This document shows positions 7,345 through 17,024 of a DNA stretch of 43,842 nucleotides, one piece after another (the first letter of the stretch is position 1; each line of letters starts with the position of its first letter). Source of the DNA: CAYVQE01 sp964633205 (GTDB lineage Bacteria; Myxococcota; B64-G9). The stretch lies in the NCBI GenBank assembly GCA_964633205.1, contig CAZWFN010000043.1, positions 1 to 43,842 on the forward strand. Reading direction: 5' to 3'. The notes beneath the pieces are model-generated. The model ran no database searches. It saw only the letters and a list, made by a program, of their open reading frames with translations, and was not told the DNA's origin. Made by a program: the position numbers and the translations under genes.

Positions 7345-9027
7345 TTACTGTAGGCCGAACAGGGCGAAAGCGTAGGGCGGAATGATGGCCTCCCAGTCGA
7401 GCCGCTTCAAGCGCACGAAACCGCGATCCTGCAGCTCGACGCCCCAGTCGACGCACAGCCCGGGCGGCAGCAGCCGCACGCCCAGGCGCATCACGCTGTA
7501 GACCGCGCCGCTGCCGGCCAGCTCGTCGACCGCGAAGTACAGCGCCGGGCCCTGGATCAGCGTCCGGGACGGCCCGCCGGCGGGCACCTCCAGGATACGG
7601 CCGAAGCAGGCCGCGTCGCCCAGGATCTCGACCACCCGTTTGAGCCCGGCCGTCGTGGCCGTCACCCCAGCGAAGTCGAACACGTGACCGTTGACCCCGC
7701 TGACCCACAGGCTGCCGTCCGGCCGGGCCTTGGCGAACAGGGGAAAGAAGTTCGCCGGCAAGGCCCGGCCCTCGACCGGCTCCAATCGCTGATCGGCCAG
7801 CCGGTAGCGCACCAAGCGGCTCAGCCGGCCGGCGTCCGCCCCCGCCGCCGGTGCCGCGCCGGGCTCGTCCGGGCCGGCGCCGAGCAGCGGCGGGTACAAA
7901 CCGCGCACCTCGCCTTCGAGCTGCTGCAGCGCCCGTGACAGCCGCTCGCCGGCGATGCGAAAGTTGGGCCCCTGCAGCAGCCAGACCGAGCGCGCATCGC
8001 GGGCGTCGTGCGCCAGGTCCACCGCCAGCGGCAAGCCCACCGCACCGGCGGTGGGCACCGCTGCGCCCAACCGGGGGGCCTGCGGATCGCTCAGGTCGAT
8101 CAGCTGCAGGCGATTGCCGTAGACCTCCAGCGCCACCACCCAGCCGTCGGTCAGCGCGATCACCCGGGTATGGACGCTGTCGCGCTCGGCCGCGGTCCCC
8201 ACCCGTGCCCGCGCCGGCAGCGCCAGCCGGGCCACCGCCGCACCGGCGCCCGGCCGGGATACGTCGACGCAGACCAGCTCGCGCTCGGCCAGCACCACCA
8301 GGGTGCCCGCGTCGAGCAGCGTCAAATCGGTCGGCGGCTGGGCCAGCTCGACCCGGAAACGACCTCGCTCGGCCGGTCCCCCGGCGGCCGCCAGGTCGAC
8401 GACCAGCACCTCGGCCGGGTAGCGGGTTGCGCCGCCGGCGGGATCGGTCCGCCCGGCCGGCAGCTGGATGGCGTAGAGCATCGAGCCCGCCGGACCGAGT
8501 GCGTGGCGGTGGCCCCACTCGAGCGCGAAACGCTGCGTCGGGCCGTCCAACAAGGCGTGCTCCGGCCCCTGCGCCAACAGCTGCAGGCCGTTGCCGTTGG
8601 GCGCGGCCGCAACCAGGTGACGCGTCACCCCGACCGCGCCCCGGGCGCTGCCGGCCGGTGTCTCCACCACCACCGGCTGGCGTCCCGGCGCCAGATCCCG
8701 CGGCAAGCGCAGCAGCAGGCCGCGCTGCAGGTGACCGCGCAGCGGCGCTCGACGCCCGCCGATGGTGACCCGTTGCGCCGGACCCAGGTTGCGCCCCAGC
8801 ACGGCCAGCCACTCGCCCGGGCTGGCGCGGCCGTCGCTGGCCGCGGCGAACGCGCCGCTGGCCGGCGGCGCCGTACCGCCGAGGTCCACCAGCCGCTCGA
8901 CCACCGGTGGGCCAGCGGCCGGCTGTGGCTGCTCGAGGCGGGTCAGCGTCAGCGGGGCGCAGCCCGTCAGCCAGCAGAGTCCGCACCAGAGCCAGAATGG
9001 ACCCGCCCGAAAAGCGGTGCAGTGCAT
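7345..9027 (-). CDS. Lipoprotein with IPT/TIG-like domain and probable beta-propeller
   Basis: 560 residues. The signal peptide ends in lipobox LTGC. Residues about 60-135 have the GEWLAVLGRNLGPAQ and TIGG pattern of IPT/TIG domains, which form an immunoglobulin-like fold on cell-surface proteins. The remainder shows repeated strand patterns of the form LVVLAERELVCVDVSRPG and GWVVALEVYGNRLQLIDLSD, like a YVTN/NHL-type beta-propeller. This suggests an outer-membrane or periplasmic surface protein; no enzymatic motif is seen. The start ATG 9027 has an AGGGGGG SD. It follows efp by 59 nt, so partial read-through is possible. Low similarity within the propeller makes the domain call tentative. 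Confidence 0.75.
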   Translation of the reverse strand: MHCTAFRAGPFWLWCGLCWLTGCAPLTLTRLEQPQPAAGPPVVERLVDLGGTAPPASGAFAAASDGRASPGEWLAVLGRNLGPAQRVTIGGRRAPLRGHLQRGLLLRLPRDLAPGRQPVVVETPAGSARGAVGVTRHLVAAAPNGNGLQLLAQGPEHALLDGPTQRFALEWGHRHALGPAGSMLYAIQLPAGRTDPAGGATRYPAEVLVVDLAAAGGPAERGRFRVELAQPPTDLTLLDAGTLVVLAERELVCVDVSRPGAGAAVARLALPARARVGTAAERDSVHTRVIALTDGWVVALEVYGNRLQLIDLSDPQAPRLGAAVPTAGAVGLPLAVDLAHDARDARSVWLLQGPNFRIAGERLSRALQQLEGEVRGLYPPLLGAGPDEPGAAPAAGADAGRLSRLVRYRLADQRLEPVEGRALPANFFPLFAKARPDGSLWVSGVNGHVFDFAGVTATTAGLKRVVEILGDAACFGRILEVPAGGPSRTLIQGPALYFAVDELAGSGAVYSVMRLGVRLLPPGLCVDWGVELQDRGFVRLKRLDWEAIIPPYAFALFGLQ

Positions 9028-9086
9028 GCCCCCCTGCCTTTCCTATTAAAAACCAGGCACCTGGAAGCTCCCGGGGGGAACTTCGG

Positions 9087-9653
9087 TCAAACGCGTTCAG
9101 CGAACTTGCCGTCCTTGGTGGCGACTCGGATCCGATCACCGGTCTTGATGTATAGCGGCACCTGGACCCGCATCCCGTTGTCCAGCGTGGCCGGTTTGGT
9201 GGCCGAGCCCTGGACGGTATCGCCGCGGGTGCCCGGCTCGACCTCGGCCACTTCGAACTCCACCGTGTGCGGCAGCTCCAGATCGAGCACCTCGCCCTCG
9301 AAGAACAGGGCCTTGACCTCCAGCCCGTCGGTCATGTAGCCGGCCTTGTCGCCCAGGCTGTCCTTGGGCACGTGGATCTGCTCGTAGCTGTCGAGGTCCA
9401 TCAACACCAGGGCGTCACCCTCGTCGTAGAGGAACTGCAGGTTGCGCTTGTCCAGATCGGGCTCGTCGAACTTCTCGCCGGACTTGAAAGAACGGTCGAA
9501 GACCTGATCGGTGCGCAGGTTGCGTACCTTGACCTTGACCAGGGTGGCCGCACCGCGGGCCGATGGGGTCTGGGTGCTGGTCTCCATGATCACGTAGGGG
9601 TCGCCATCGAGCATCAGGCGCACGCCTTTCTTGAAGTCGCTGGTGCTGACCAT
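9087..9653 (-). CDS. efp: Translation elongation factor P (EfpL/YeiP-like loop)
   Basis: 188 residues, the usual EF-P length, with KOW-like N-terminal, OB and C-terminal OB domains. EF-P binds between the P and E sites and helps the ribosome make bonds at polyproline stretches. The loop that contacts the P-site tRNA reads TPSARGAA, with Arg33 where E. coli EF-P has modified Lys34. The PxARGAA pattern is that of E. coli YeiP (EfpL), whose arginine is not known to be modified. The C-terminus has the expected YIKTGDRIRV segment. The start ATG 9653 removes a spurious 44-residue upstream extension. No EpmA or EarP modification gene is in this window. Placement in EF-P versus EfpL needs a phylogeny. 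Confidence 0.95.
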   Translation of the reverse strand: MVSTSDFKKGVRLMLDGDPYVIMETSTQTPSARGAATLVKVKVRNLRTDQVFDRSFKSGEKFDEPDLDKRNLQFLYDEGDALVLMDLDSYEQIHVPKDSLGDKAGYMTDGLEVKALFFEGEVLDLELPHTVEFEVAEVEPGTRGDTVQGSATKPATLDNGMRVQVPLYIKTGDRIRVATKDGKFAERV

Positions 9654-9691
9654 CTGGATCGCCTCCGACAGCGCGGTTGTCGAGCGAGGGG

Positions 9692-9720
9692 AAAATAGCG
9701 CAATTCGCCGGCCGGGACAA
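9692..9720 (-). promoter_or_regulatory. Putative efp promoter
   Basis: On the minus strand TTGTCC, 17-nt spacer, TATTTT. It would give a leader of about 30 nt before the efp ATG at 9653. Confidence 0.5.
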
Positions 9721-9771
9721 CAGCCCGGGGGACATATGGCCAAAGGCCGGCGCTTGGGATAGCGTGGCCGC

Positions 9772-10497
9772 GTGGAACGATCCACCCGCCAGGCGCGGGC
9801 CCGCCGGGGCCTGCCCGGTTTTCGCCATCCGGCCGGCCACCTGTTGCTGGCCGCGCCGGTGTTCCTGGTCTATCACCTGGGCCTGCTGGTCAGCCCGCTG
9901 TCGGTCAACGGCGTCGACCCGGTCACCCGCCTGCTCGGCCACCTGGCCGGGTTGAGCTGGTGGGCCTACCTGGCCGCGATGCTCGGCCTGACAGCGGCCT
10001 ACCTGTGGGTCTGGCGGCGCCTGGCGCGCCGGGGCGACATCGCCCCCGGCCGTCTGGCGCGGCTGTTGGCCGAGTCGGGTCTCTACGCGGTGCTGCTGGG
10101 CCCGCTGGCCGGGGCGCTGCTGGGCGAGCTGCACGTGCTGGGCGCGGTCTGGGCCGGCATGGGTCCGCTGGACCGGGTGGTGGCGTCGGCCGGGGCCGGT
10201 TTTTACGAGGAGCTGTTCTTTCGCCTGCTGGCGGTCGGTGCGGTGTTGGGCTGGCTCGATCGGCGGGGCCACCGCCGGTGGCTGACAGTGCCGCTGCTGG
10301 TCGCGGTCACCGCCTTGCTGTTCGCGGCCGTACACCACGTCGGGCCCGGCGCCGAGACGTTCAGCGCCATCGCCTTCAGCTTTCGCACCGTGCTCGGTGG
10401 CCTGCTGGCGGCGGTCTTTTTGCTGCGCGGCTTCGCCACCGCGGTCTGGACCCACTTCCTGTACGACGCCTACGTGATGGTCGTCTTGTGGCTCTGA
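9772..10497 (+). CDS. CPBP (CAAX/Abi) family intramembrane protease
   Basis: 241 residues with about six hydrophobic segments. The three CPBP motifs are present: EELFFR (EExxxR), the His-containing FAAVHHVG, and the later HFLYD. These residues form the metal-binding active site of Rce1-like glutamic/metallo intramembrane proteases. The GTG start at 9772 precedes a basic N-terminus and the first membrane helix; an exact start is not proven. It is transcribed divergently from efp with 118 nt between them. The substrate is unknown; in bacteria relatives are linked to bacteriocin immunity or membrane protein processing. Confidence 0.85.
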   Translation: MERSTRQARARRGLPGFRHPAGHLLLAAPVFLVYHLGLLVSPLSVNGVDPVTRLLGHLAGLSWWAYLAAMLGLTAAYLWVWRRLARRGDIAPGRLARLLAESGLYAVLLGPLAGALLGELHVLGAVWAGMGPLDRVVASAGAGFYEELFFRLLAVGAVLGWLDRRGHRRWLTVPLLVAVTALLFAAVHHVGPGAETFSAIAFSFRTVLGGLLAAVFLLRGFATAVWTHFLYDAYVMVVLWL

Positions 10498-10547
10498 GCG
10501 GCCTCGATGTGAATCCGCTCGGCCAGCGGGACCCGCAGACCAACGAC

Positions 10548-10563
10548 GTCTTCGGGCGAAGAC
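10548..10563 (+). repeat. Hairpin after the CPBP gene
   Basis: GTCTTC / GAAGAC perfect 6-bp stem with a GGGC loop, 51 nt downstream of the CPBP stop. There is no U-tract after it, so it is not a classical intrinsic terminator. Confidence 0.3.
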
Positions 10564-10606
10564 AGCTCCCCTTGGGCGCTTCGGCGCATCCCGCGCCGGC
10601 GCTTGC

Positions 10607-10635
10607 TTGTGCTCCATTCGGGTGGCGGCTATCCT
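10607..10635 (+). promoter_or_regulatory. Putative promoter of the zinc-ribbon kinase
   Basis: TTGTGC, 17-nt spacer, TATCCT, 36 nt upstream of the chosen ATG at 10672. It lies inside a longer open frame starting at 10603, which supports the downstream start. Confidence 0.5.
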
Positions 10636-10671
10636 GAATTGCAGCGGGGTGGCCGACGCGAGGCGAATGGC

Positions 10672-12198
10672 ATGCGCGCTTGTCCGAAGTGCGGCGCCGA
10701 GTATCCGGATGAGGTGCAGTTCTGCCCGGAGGACGGAACCCGACTGGGTGCCGCCGACAGCCTTTCCGGCAGCCGAGCGGTCGGCGAACCAGAGCCGGGC
10801 TCGGTGCTGGGCGTCTATCGCCTGACCGCGCTCGTCGGCGCCGGGGCCATGAGCGTGATCTACGCCGCCGAGCACGTGCGGCTGGGCCGGCGGGTGGCCA
10901 TCAAGCTGCTGCGGCGCGAATTCACCGCCGACCCGGCCGCGGTGCGGCGGTTCTTCCAGGAAGCCCGGGCGGTGAACCAGATTCGCCATCCGCACATCGT
11001 CGAGGTGACCGACTTCGTCGAGGAGCCGGGCGGTGACAACTACACCGTGATGGAGCTGCTCGAAGGCGAGAGCCTGGCCGAGCTGCTCGCCCACCACGGC
11101 CCGCTGCTGCCCCGGCGGGCGGCTCGGATCGGCGCCCAGATCGCCCGGGCGCTGGGCGCCGTGCACGCGGCTGGCATCGTCCACCGGGATCTGAAGACCG
11201 AAAACGCGGTGGTGCTCGAGCGCGGCGGGACCGATTTCATCAAGCTGCTGGATTTCGGAGTGGCCAAGCTGCTCGCCGGTAGCGCCGGCCGGCCGCTGCA
11301 TCAAACCGGGGCCGGGGCCATCATCGGCACCCCGGCCTACATGTCGGTCGAGCAGGCGGCCGGCCGGCCGATCGACCACCGCTCCGATCTCTATTCGTTG
11401 GGGGTCATCCTGTACGAGATGGTCACCGGTCGCCGACCGTTCGAAGCCGAGAGCTATGGCGAGCTGGTCATCCAGCACCTGGCCGTCGAGCCGCCACCGC
11501 CGAGCGATTGCGATGGCCTGGCCGCTGCGGTGCCGCCCGAGCTCGAGGCCTTGATCATGCGCTGCCTGGCCAAAGAGCCGGATGACCGGCCGGATTCAGC
11601 CGACGAGCTGGCGGCAGCCCTGGAGGGACTGGAGGGTCGGGCGGGCGGCGAGGAAGCGGCCGCCGGGGCCGGCGCAGCGATCGGCGCCGGGAGCCGCCGC
11701 GGGATCTGGCTGGCGGGGCTGGGCTTGCTGGTCGGGGTGCTGGCCGCGGCCGGCTGGTGGCTCTGGCAACGCCCGGGCCCGACCGAGGTCGAGCCGGCGG
11801 CGGCGAACGGCGACGGCGGTGCAGCGCCGCCCGCCGCGACGGACCGGCGGCCCGCACCCGGGCCCCGGCCGCAGCAGGTGCAGATCGAGTTGGAGACTGT
11901 TCCGGCGGGGGCACGGGTCTTTGCGGCCGGTTCCGAGCGCCTCCTCGGCACCACGCCGTTGCGCCTGCCCCTGCGCCGGTCGCAGGAGCCACGGGTGCTG
12001 GTGTTCGAGCTGCCGCGTTACCGCAAGGCCCGGCAACGGATCGTGCCGGATGCCGATCGCCGGTTGCGGGTCGTGCTCGGCCGGAGGCGAGCGGCGCGCG
12101 ATGGGCAACGGAGACGAAAACGGCCGCCGAGCGACCGCGCCGGCGACCAGCTGCAAGGGGGCCGCGACGGGACCATCAATCCCTTCGGCGGGCCCTGA
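10672..12198 (+). CDS. Membrane Ser/Thr protein kinase with zinc ribbon and PEGA domain
   Basis: 508 residues from ATG 10672. Residues 4-22 form a small zinc-ribbon-like element (CPKCG then FCPEDG), a frequent start of myxobacterial kinases. The kinase domain spans about 49-320: Gly loop GAGAMS, Lys78 in VAIK, HRDLKTEN (171-178), DFG (194-196). The APE motif is replaced by SVEQ. A single transmembrane helix (about 344-366) follows, then a Pro/Ala linker and a C-terminal PEGA domain with the pattern TVPAGARVF and GTTPLRLPL. The catalytic domain would be cytoplasmic and PEGA extracytoplasmic. It lies next to an FHA protein, a classic phospho-Thr reader, so the pair may signal together (inferred). 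Confidence 0.9.
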   Translation: MRACPKCGAEYPDEVQFCPEDGTRLGAADSLSGSRAVGEPEPGSVLGVYRLTALVGAGAMSVIYAAEHVRLGRRVAIKLLRREFTADPAAVRRFFQEARAVNQIRHPHIVEVTDFVEEPGGDNYTVMELLEGESLAELLAHHGPLLPRRAARIGAQIARALGAVHAAGIVHRDLKTENAVVLERGGTDFIKLLDFGVAKLLAGSAGRPLHQTGAGAIIGTPAYMSVEQAAGRPIDHRSDLYSLGVILYEMVTGRRPFEAESYGELVIQHLAVEPPPPSDCDGLAAAVPPELEALIMRCLAKEPDDRPDSADELAAALEGLEGRAGGEEAAAGAGAAIGAGSRRGIWLAGLGLLVGVLAAAGWWLWQRPGPTEVEPAAANGDGGAAPPAATDRRPAPGPRPQQVQIELETVPAGARVFAAGSERLLGTTPLRLPLRRSQEPRVLVFELPRYRKARQRIVPDADRRLRVVLGRRRAARDGQRRRKRPPSDRAGDQLQGGRDGTINPFGGP

Positions 12199-12202
12199 GC
12201 GA

Positions 12203-12220
12203 GTCACCCAATTGGGTGAC
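12203..12220. repeat. Perfect 18-bp palindrome, possible operator
   Basis: GTCACCCAATTGGGTGAC is fully self-complementary. It sits 5 nt after the kinase stop and 7 nt upstream of the -35 of the putative promoter for the FHA gene. No T-run follows. Position and symmetry fit a dimeric regulator site better than a terminator. Confidence 0.55.
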
Positions 12221-12235
12221 GAGGTGTTGACCTCG
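12220..12235. repeat. Inverted repeat overlapping a -35 box
   Basis: CGAGGT / ACCTCG with a 4-nt GTTG spacer. It begins at the last base of the 18-bp palindrome and covers the TTGACC of the predicted FHA promoter. Confidence 0.4.
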
Positions 12236-12255
12236 ACTCGAATCTGGGCTATCGA
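12227..12255 (+). promoter_or_regulatory. Putative promoter of the FHA gene
   Basis: TTGACC, 17-nt spacer, TATCGA. Leader of about 75 nt to the ATG at 12337. Two inverted repeats lie upstream of and across its -35. Confidence 0.45.
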
Positions 12256-12336
12256 TCGGAGCGGTTCGAGCAGGGCGCTCTCGAGCAGCGCGGGGTTCTG
12301 CGGCGGTTTTCGGTGGATGGGCGGGGAGGCGAGACC

Positions 12337-12894
12337 ATGGGCGATGTGCAGTCGGAACGAGGCACGGCCACCGCCATCGCGGACTTGGCCGCGGCCAGCG
12401 GCAGCCTGTCCCTGGAGGAGTTCATCGGCAGGTATGGCGATGCCTTCCTGTTGCACCATGGCCCGCTGGATTCGCTCGAATCGCCGCTCGGGGCAGACCG
12501 CACCTTGACCGTCGAGAGCGCAGCCACCATGTCCGATCGGCCCCTTTCGCCCCAGAACGAGTTTCTGGTCTTTGCGGTCGATCCGCCGGGGCCCGATGGG
12601 ATCCGGGCGGACATGATCTGGCTGGGCCGCAGCGCGTTCAACGAGGTGGTCGTCCCGGATGCCACGGTATCCGAAGTCCACGCCTTCATCCGGCGTGAGG
12701 AAGACGGGACCTACTACATCCAGGATACCGGCTCGCGCAACGGCACCTGGGTCGGCGATCAGCGCGTGCCGGCCCAGGGAGTCGGTGAGCCGGTTCCGCT
12801 GCCATCGGGCGCCCGCGTGCGCATCGGCACCGTCCGCCTGACCTTCCTCGGCGCCGAGGCGATTCGCAACCTGATGACCCGGCTGGGGCGCTGA
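12337..12894 (+). CDS. FHA-domain protein
   Basis: 185 residues. The FHA domain is C-terminal (about residues 95-165), with WLGRSAFNEVVV, the SEVHAFI strand in place of the usual S-x-x-H, and DTGSRNGTWV for the NGT loop. FHA domains bind phosphothreonine peptides. The N-terminal 85 residues have no recognised domain; a YGDAFLLHHGP segment stands out. The start ATG 12337 has a GGAGG SD 8 nt upstream; a longer frame starts at 12313. Located between a Ser/Thr kinase and a histidine kinase, it is a likely adaptor for phospho-signals (inferred). Confidence 0.85.
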   Translation: MGDVQSERGTATAIADLAAASGSLSLEEFIGRYGDAFLLHHGPLDSLESPLGADRTLTVESAATMSDRPLSPQNEFLVFAVDPPGPDGIRADMIWLGRSAFNEVVVPDATVSEVHAFIRREEDGTYYIQDTGSRNGTWVGDQRVPAQGVGEPVPLPSGARVRIGTVRLTFLGAEAIRNLMTRLGR

Positions 12895-12958
12895 CGCCAC
12901 TGGATCGCGCGTTGCTCGCGGCGCGCTCCACCACCCGAGAGCCTTCCCGGGGTGCTGG

Positions 12959-12987
12959 TTGACAGCCGCTGCTGCGGCGAATATCCT
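12959..12987 (+). promoter_or_regulatory. Strong putative promoter of the histidine kinase operon
   Basis: TTGACA, exactly 17 nt, TATCCT. The -35 is a perfect consensus. It predicts a leader of about 75 nt before GTG 13071 and would drive at least the kinase/response regulator pair and the coupled M20 and lipoprotein genes. Confidence 0.6.
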
Positions 12988-13070
12988 GCCGCAATCAAGG
13001 ACCTTCATGCCCATCGGGAGCCCGCGGCAGACGCTGGCCGCAACCGGTCTCCCCCGCGACGAAGGGGCCC

Positions 13071-15644
13071 GTGATCCACCGCTTGCTCATCGTATTGGGC
13101 TTCGCTTTCTTGACCGTGGGCGTGCTGGCCACCACCGATCTGGCCCAGCAGCGCCCCCGGTTGCCCGTCCAGCTCGGTGGGCCGCAGGGCCTGACCGTGC
13201 TCGGTGACCATCCCGGGCGGCCGAACGCCGCCCACGGCTTGCGCTCGGGTGATCGCATCCGCGAGGTCGAGCAAGCCGAGGTGGGTACGCCTTTCTACCT
13301 GGCCTTCTTTCTCGACGGCTTGCGGGTGGGCGATACGGTATCGCTGGTGGTCGAGCGCAGGGGCCAGCTGGTGCGCACGCGGGCGCTGCTGGTGCGATCG
13401 CTCGGCACCGGGTTGCTGGTGATCAACTTCGCGGTGGCCTTGCTGGTCTGGGCCTTCGGCATGCTGGTGCTGCTGAAGTCGGCCATCCGGCGCGAGTCGA
13501 ATCTGTTCTACTGGATGACCATGGCGCTGGCCGTGGTGATGTTCGTCTATTGGCCCGAAAACAGCCTGGGCTTCAAAGGGGGGCGCTGGCTGAGCCTGGT
13601 GCTGAGCAACGGCCTGTATCCGTTGACGGTGGCTTTCCTGCTGCACTTCGCCCTGGTCTATCCCGAGGGTTGGTGGCGGCGCTGGATGCGTTGGTTCACC
13701 CCAGCCATCTACTTGCCGGCCCTGGCTGTGGCCGTGGCCCTGATCCTGCTGCTGCCGCCGGCCCGGGCCAGCCTGGATCCTGCGGCCGTGGCCGACTGGC
13801 AGTTCGGCTTGCAGCAACTGCTGCCCATCCAGCTGGCGGTCTTCCTCATCGCCGGCTTGATCGCCCTGGCGGTCAGCTATCTGCGGGCGCTCCAGCCGAC
13901 CAGCCGCCACCGGCTCAAATGGCTGTTCTGGGGCTTCGGCATCGGCATCTCGCCCCACGTGTTGCTGCACGAGCTGCCCAAGGCCTTCGGTCTGGACCCG
14001 CTGCTGCCCGAGAGCCTGTCCTACCTGTTGGCCAGCTTCGCCCCGACCGCGTTCTTCATCAGCGTGGTTCGCCACCAGATGCTCGACATCAATGTGGTCA
14101 TCCGCCGCTCCTTGGTTTACTCGCTGCTGACCCTGTTCGTCGTCGGCGTCTACCTGATGCTGGTGGGTCTGGGCGACTGGCTGGCCATGCGCTGGTGGGG
14201 CCACACCGTGACCTGGATGCGGGTGGTGGTGGTGATGTTGCTGGCGGTGGCGTTCGAGCCGGCCCGGCGCCTGGCGCAGCGCTTGGTCGATCGGGTTTTC
14301 TACCGCACCCAGTACGACCAGCGAACCGCCCTGATGGAGTACAGCCGCGAGCTGGCCCACGCGCTGGACATCGATCGGCTGGCCGATCGCTTGCGCCGGC
14401 TGCTCGACCGGGTGTTGCCGCTGGAGTCGCTGCGGGTGTTCACCGCCCACGAGGGGCAGGTGGTCGAGGTGGCCGGCGACGAGCCCCGGCGCCGCCGGGG
14501 ACCCACCCGCCTCTCTCTCGAACAACTCGGCTGCCTGAGCGAGGCGGCGGACTCGGGCGCCTTTGCGCCCTCCGATATGCCGGCCGAGCTGGACGGCACC
14601 GCCCTGCTGGCCCCGCTGCGCATCGACCAGCGCCTGATCGGACTGCTGGCGCTCGGCTCCAAGCGTTCCGGCGAGGAGATGACCGCCGAGGACCGGGGGC
14701 TGATCAAGGCGCTGGCCGACCAGACGGCGGTGGCCTTCGACCGCGCCCGGGCCTTCAAAGTCATCCAGGACATGAACGTCAACCTCGAGCAGAAGGTCTG
14801 GCAGCGCACCCAGCAGCTGGCCGAGGCCAACGATCGGTTGGCCGCCCAGTACGAGCAGCTGCGCAAGCTCAACGAAATGAAGGAAGCTCTGACCCGCATG
14901 GTGGTCCACGATCTGAAGAACCCGGTCAGCACCATTCTATTGGGCCTCGAGGTGTTGGATCGCTCCGAGCTGGGCGAGTTGCCGCCCAACGTAGGCAACA
15001 CGCTGGACATCATCTCCAGCACCGCCCAGGAGATCCAAGACCTGATCGCCAACCTGCTCGACATCTATCGCATGGAGTGCGGTGAGCTGCAGCTGGCCCG
15101 GGACGAGCTGCCATTGCGCGATCTGTGCACCCAGGCCGAGCAGCGGGTTACGGTGTTGGCCCGCTACCGGCGGGTGGAGCTGGCGCTGCAGATCGACGAC
15201 GGCTTGCGCGCCACGGTGGATCGCGATTTGATGCGTCGCGTGCTGATCAACCTGTTGGTCAATGCGGTCAAACACTCCCAGCGGGCTGGCCGCGTGGAGC
15301 TCGAGGCCGGCCCGGACGACGGAACGCCGGGCGGGGTGGAGGTGAGCGTGACCAACGGCGGCCCGGTGATTCCGGCCGAGCTTCAACCGCGGGTGTTCGA
15401 GAAGTTCTTTCAGGTCGAAGGCAAGCGTTCGGGCGTGATCGCCGGCAGCGGGCTGGGCCTGGCCTTCTGCAAGCTGGTGGTCGAGGCGCACGGCGGGGCC
15501 ATCGCGGTGCAATCGCCGGCCCCCGGTCTGGCCGACGGCGCCCGGTTTTCGATCCGATTGCCCGGCCTGGCCGCGGACCAACCCGGGGCCTGCCCCCAGT
15601 CGCCGCCGACAGATGGCCCGCCCGTATTGCCGGGCGGCGGCTGA
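13071..15644 (+). CDS. Multi-TM sensor histidine kinase with PDZ-like and GAF regions
   Basis: 857 residues from GTG 13071 (SD AAGGGG). A signal-anchor helix leads into a periplasmic PDZ-like region (about 39-105, with HGLRSGDRIREV), then about eight to nine membrane helices (113-415) of 7TM-receptor character. A GAF-like domain (about 420-560) and a short coiled coil follow. HisKA has phospho-acceptor His613 in VVHDLKNP. HATPase_c has the N-box with Asn731 and G2 box GSGLGLAF from 792. The G1 box reads TNGGPVIP, with Asn where Asp is more common. A Pro-rich tail ends the chain. The response regulator gene begins 24 nt downstream, so the two form a cognate pair. The ligand is unknown; the PDZ part may sense unfolded or peptide ends (inferred). 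Confidence 0.92.
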   Translation: MIHRLLIVLGFAFLTVGVLATTDLAQQRPRLPVQLGGPQGLTVLGDHPGRPNAAHGLRSGDRIREVEQAEVGTPFYLAFFLDGLRVGDTVSLVVERRGQLVRTRALLVRSLGTGLLVINFAVALLVWAFGMLVLLKSAIRRESNLFYWMTMALAVVMFVYWPENSLGFKGGRWLSLVLSNGLYPLTVAFLLHFALVYPEGWWRRWMRWFTPAIYLPALAVAVALILLLPPARASLDPAAVADWQFGLQQLLPIQLAVFLIAGLIALAVSYLRALQPTSRHRLKWLFWGFGIGISPHVLLHELPKAFGLDPLLPESLSYLLASFAPTAFFISVVRHQMLDINVVIRRSLVYSLLTLFVVGVYLMLVGLGDWLAMRWWGHTVTWMRVVVVMLLAVAFEPARRLAQRLVDRVFYRTQYDQRTALMEYSRELAHALDIDRLADRLRRLLDRVLPLESLRVFTAHEGQVVEVAGDEPRRRRGPTRLSLEQLGCLSEAADSGAFAPSDMPAELDGTALLAPLRIDQRLIGLLALGSKRSGEEMTAEDRGLIKALADQTAVAFDRARAFKVIQDMNVNLEQKVWQRTQQLAEANDRLAAQYEQLRKLNEMKEALTRMVVHDLKNPVSTILLGLEVLDRSELGELPPNVGNTLDIISSTAQEIQDLIANLLDIYRMECGELQLARDELPLRDLCTQAEQRVTVLARYRRVELALQIDDGLRATVDRDLMRRVLINLLVNAVKHSQRAGRVELEAGPDDGTPGGVEVSVTNGGPVIPAELQPRVFEKFFQVEGKRSGVIAGSGLGLAFCKLVVEAHGGAIAVQSPAPGLADGARFSIRLPGLAADQPGACPQSPPTDGPPVLPGGG

Positions 15645-15668
15645 GCGGCGCTCGCGGGTGTGAGGGTG

Positions 15669-17016
<1,348 letters not shown>

Positions 17017-17024
<8 letters not shown>

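Noticed and set aside
9028..9086. CCAGGTGCCTGG followed by TTTTT, a possible efp terminator
   Set aside because: The symmetric halves leave a 2-nt loop, which cannot form, and the alternative 3-bp stem is too weak to call a terminator.
7345..9139. Long minus-strand frame joining the two lipoprotein loci (open to 9139)
   Set aside because: Only its last 170 codons look real, with a signal peptide and SD at 7279; the rest is Gly/Arg/Ala-rich shadow of the larger lipoprotein gene.
9415..11478. 687-residue open frame on the minus strand
   Set aside because: It crosses efp, the CPBP gene and the kinase in the wrong frame and is rich in Gln, His and Arg, as antisense frames in GC-rich DNA usually are.
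13005..14909. 634-residue open frame on the minus strand
   Set aside because: Antisense shadow of the histidine kinase; low-complexity His/Gln composition and no domain.
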